64,000 nucleotides of DNA from positions 4,286,501-4,350,500 of the forward strand of contig NZ_CP059560.1 of assembly GCF_017894385.1 (NCBI RefSeq). Reading direction: 5' to 3'. The stretch's first letter is position 1. Each line of letters begins with the position of its first letter. Below are positions 63,718 to 64,000 of the stretch, piece by piece. The stretch comes from Aromatoleum petrolei. GTDB taxonomy: Bacteria > Pseudomonadota > Gammaproteobacteria > Burkholderiales > Rhodocyclaceae. A program made the translations under genes and the position numbers. The notes beneath the pieces are model-generated. The model made no database searches. It worked only from the letters and a program-made list of their open reading frames with translations, and had not been told where the DNA came from.

Positions 63718-64000
63718 ACGCGACGCGCAAACCGAAGGCGGCGGCCCCCGAACGCCCGTTCAAGCTGCAGCTCCTTGCCGACATGCTGCGCATCCGCCGC
63801 ATGGAGGAGAAGTGCGCCGAGCTCTACGGCGCGCAGAAGATCCGCGGCTTCCTGCACCTCTACATCGGCGAGGAGGCCTGCGCGACCGGCGCGATGCACG
63901 CGCTCGATGCGGACGACAACGTCGTCGCGACCTACCGTGAGCACGGCCACGCGCTGCTACGCGGCGTGCCGATGGATGTGATCATGGCCGAGATGTTCGG
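63714..64000 (+). CDS. Pyruvate/acetoin dehydrogenase E1-alpha subunit, N-terminal part
   Basis: The first 95 codons are inside the window. [20 protein letters not shown], followed by [17 protein letters not shown] and [13 protein letters not shown], is the N terminus of E1-alpha subunits of heterotetrameric 2-oxo acid dehydrogenases (PdhA/AcoA). It runs off the right edge. The start ATG overlaps the synthetase stop (ATGA). It should be followed by E1-beta and E2 genes outside the window. The family alone does not separate pyruvate from acetoin as substrate. Confidence 0.9.
   Translation, partial: MNATRKPKAAAPERPFKLQLLADMLRIRRMEEKCAELYGAQKIRGFLHLYIGEEACATGAMHALDADDNVVATYREHGHALLRGVPMDVIMAEMF

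Overview
The window looks like the chromosome of a motile, GC-rich betaproteobacterium, most likely of the Azoarcus/Aromatoleum/Thauera group (Rhodocyclales). This is an inference from gene content, not a database match: an E. coli-type homodimeric aceE with lipoylated AceF and LpdA, iorAB aryl-pyruvate oxidoreductase, glutathione-linked formaldehyde oxidation, and strongly GC-rich codon use with long antisense shadow frames.

Region 1 (1-24433) is core genome. It holds the edge of fliD, flaG and fliC with a sigma-28-like promoter, and a GGDEF diguanylate cyclase. The aceE-aceF-lpdA operon follows, with a promoter-like site and a terminator. Next is a Liv-type binding protein divergent from a PAS-rich sensor kinase, a FixJ-type regulator and a di-heme cytochrome c. 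A chemoreceptor with a second sigma-28-like promoter, iorAB behind a 30-bp operator-like dyad, folD, purE-purK, Sua5 and a tRNA-Ala(CGC) complete the region.

Region 2 (about 24434-38435) is an accessory island inserted behind the tRNA. It carries a DUF4258-like gene, a TM0106/RecB-like nuclease fused to an SF1 helicase, two WYL-domain regulators, an HNH endonuclease, an IS3-family element that truncates genes on both sides, a frameshifted DUF932 gene, an AlpA-like DNA-binding protein and a TacAT-like toxin-antitoxin pair. One dyad, TGGCTCA-N5-TGAGCYA, occurs five times in front of its transcription units. This suggests a WYL-controlled, probably defensive, regulon. The right edge carries a diverged copy of the sequence behind the tRNA. 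No integrase is visible.

Region 3 (38866-51793) is mixed chromosome. It has a DUF5710 protein, a DnaQ-like exonuclease, eutBC without microcompartment genes, small membrane proteins, a DUF3175 protein, an MFS exporter, and fghA and adhC with a divergent LysR regulator. It ends with an ACP-adenylate ligase-PlsC fusion protein and a lipoprotein.

Region 4 (51958-64000) groups nucleic-acid repair with protein folding. It encodes archease, PolX, a GroEL paralogue with a disrupted N terminus, a BCAM0308-like zinc protein, a DnaK lacking the insert typical of proteobacterial DnaK, a type I DnaJ, RtcB RNA ligase, an acyl-CoA synthetase and the start of a PDH E1-alpha gene. A decayed second archease lies just upstream of dnaK. 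The set resembles the low-oxygen-activated stress locus of Burkholderia and is the most interesting chromosomal system in the window.
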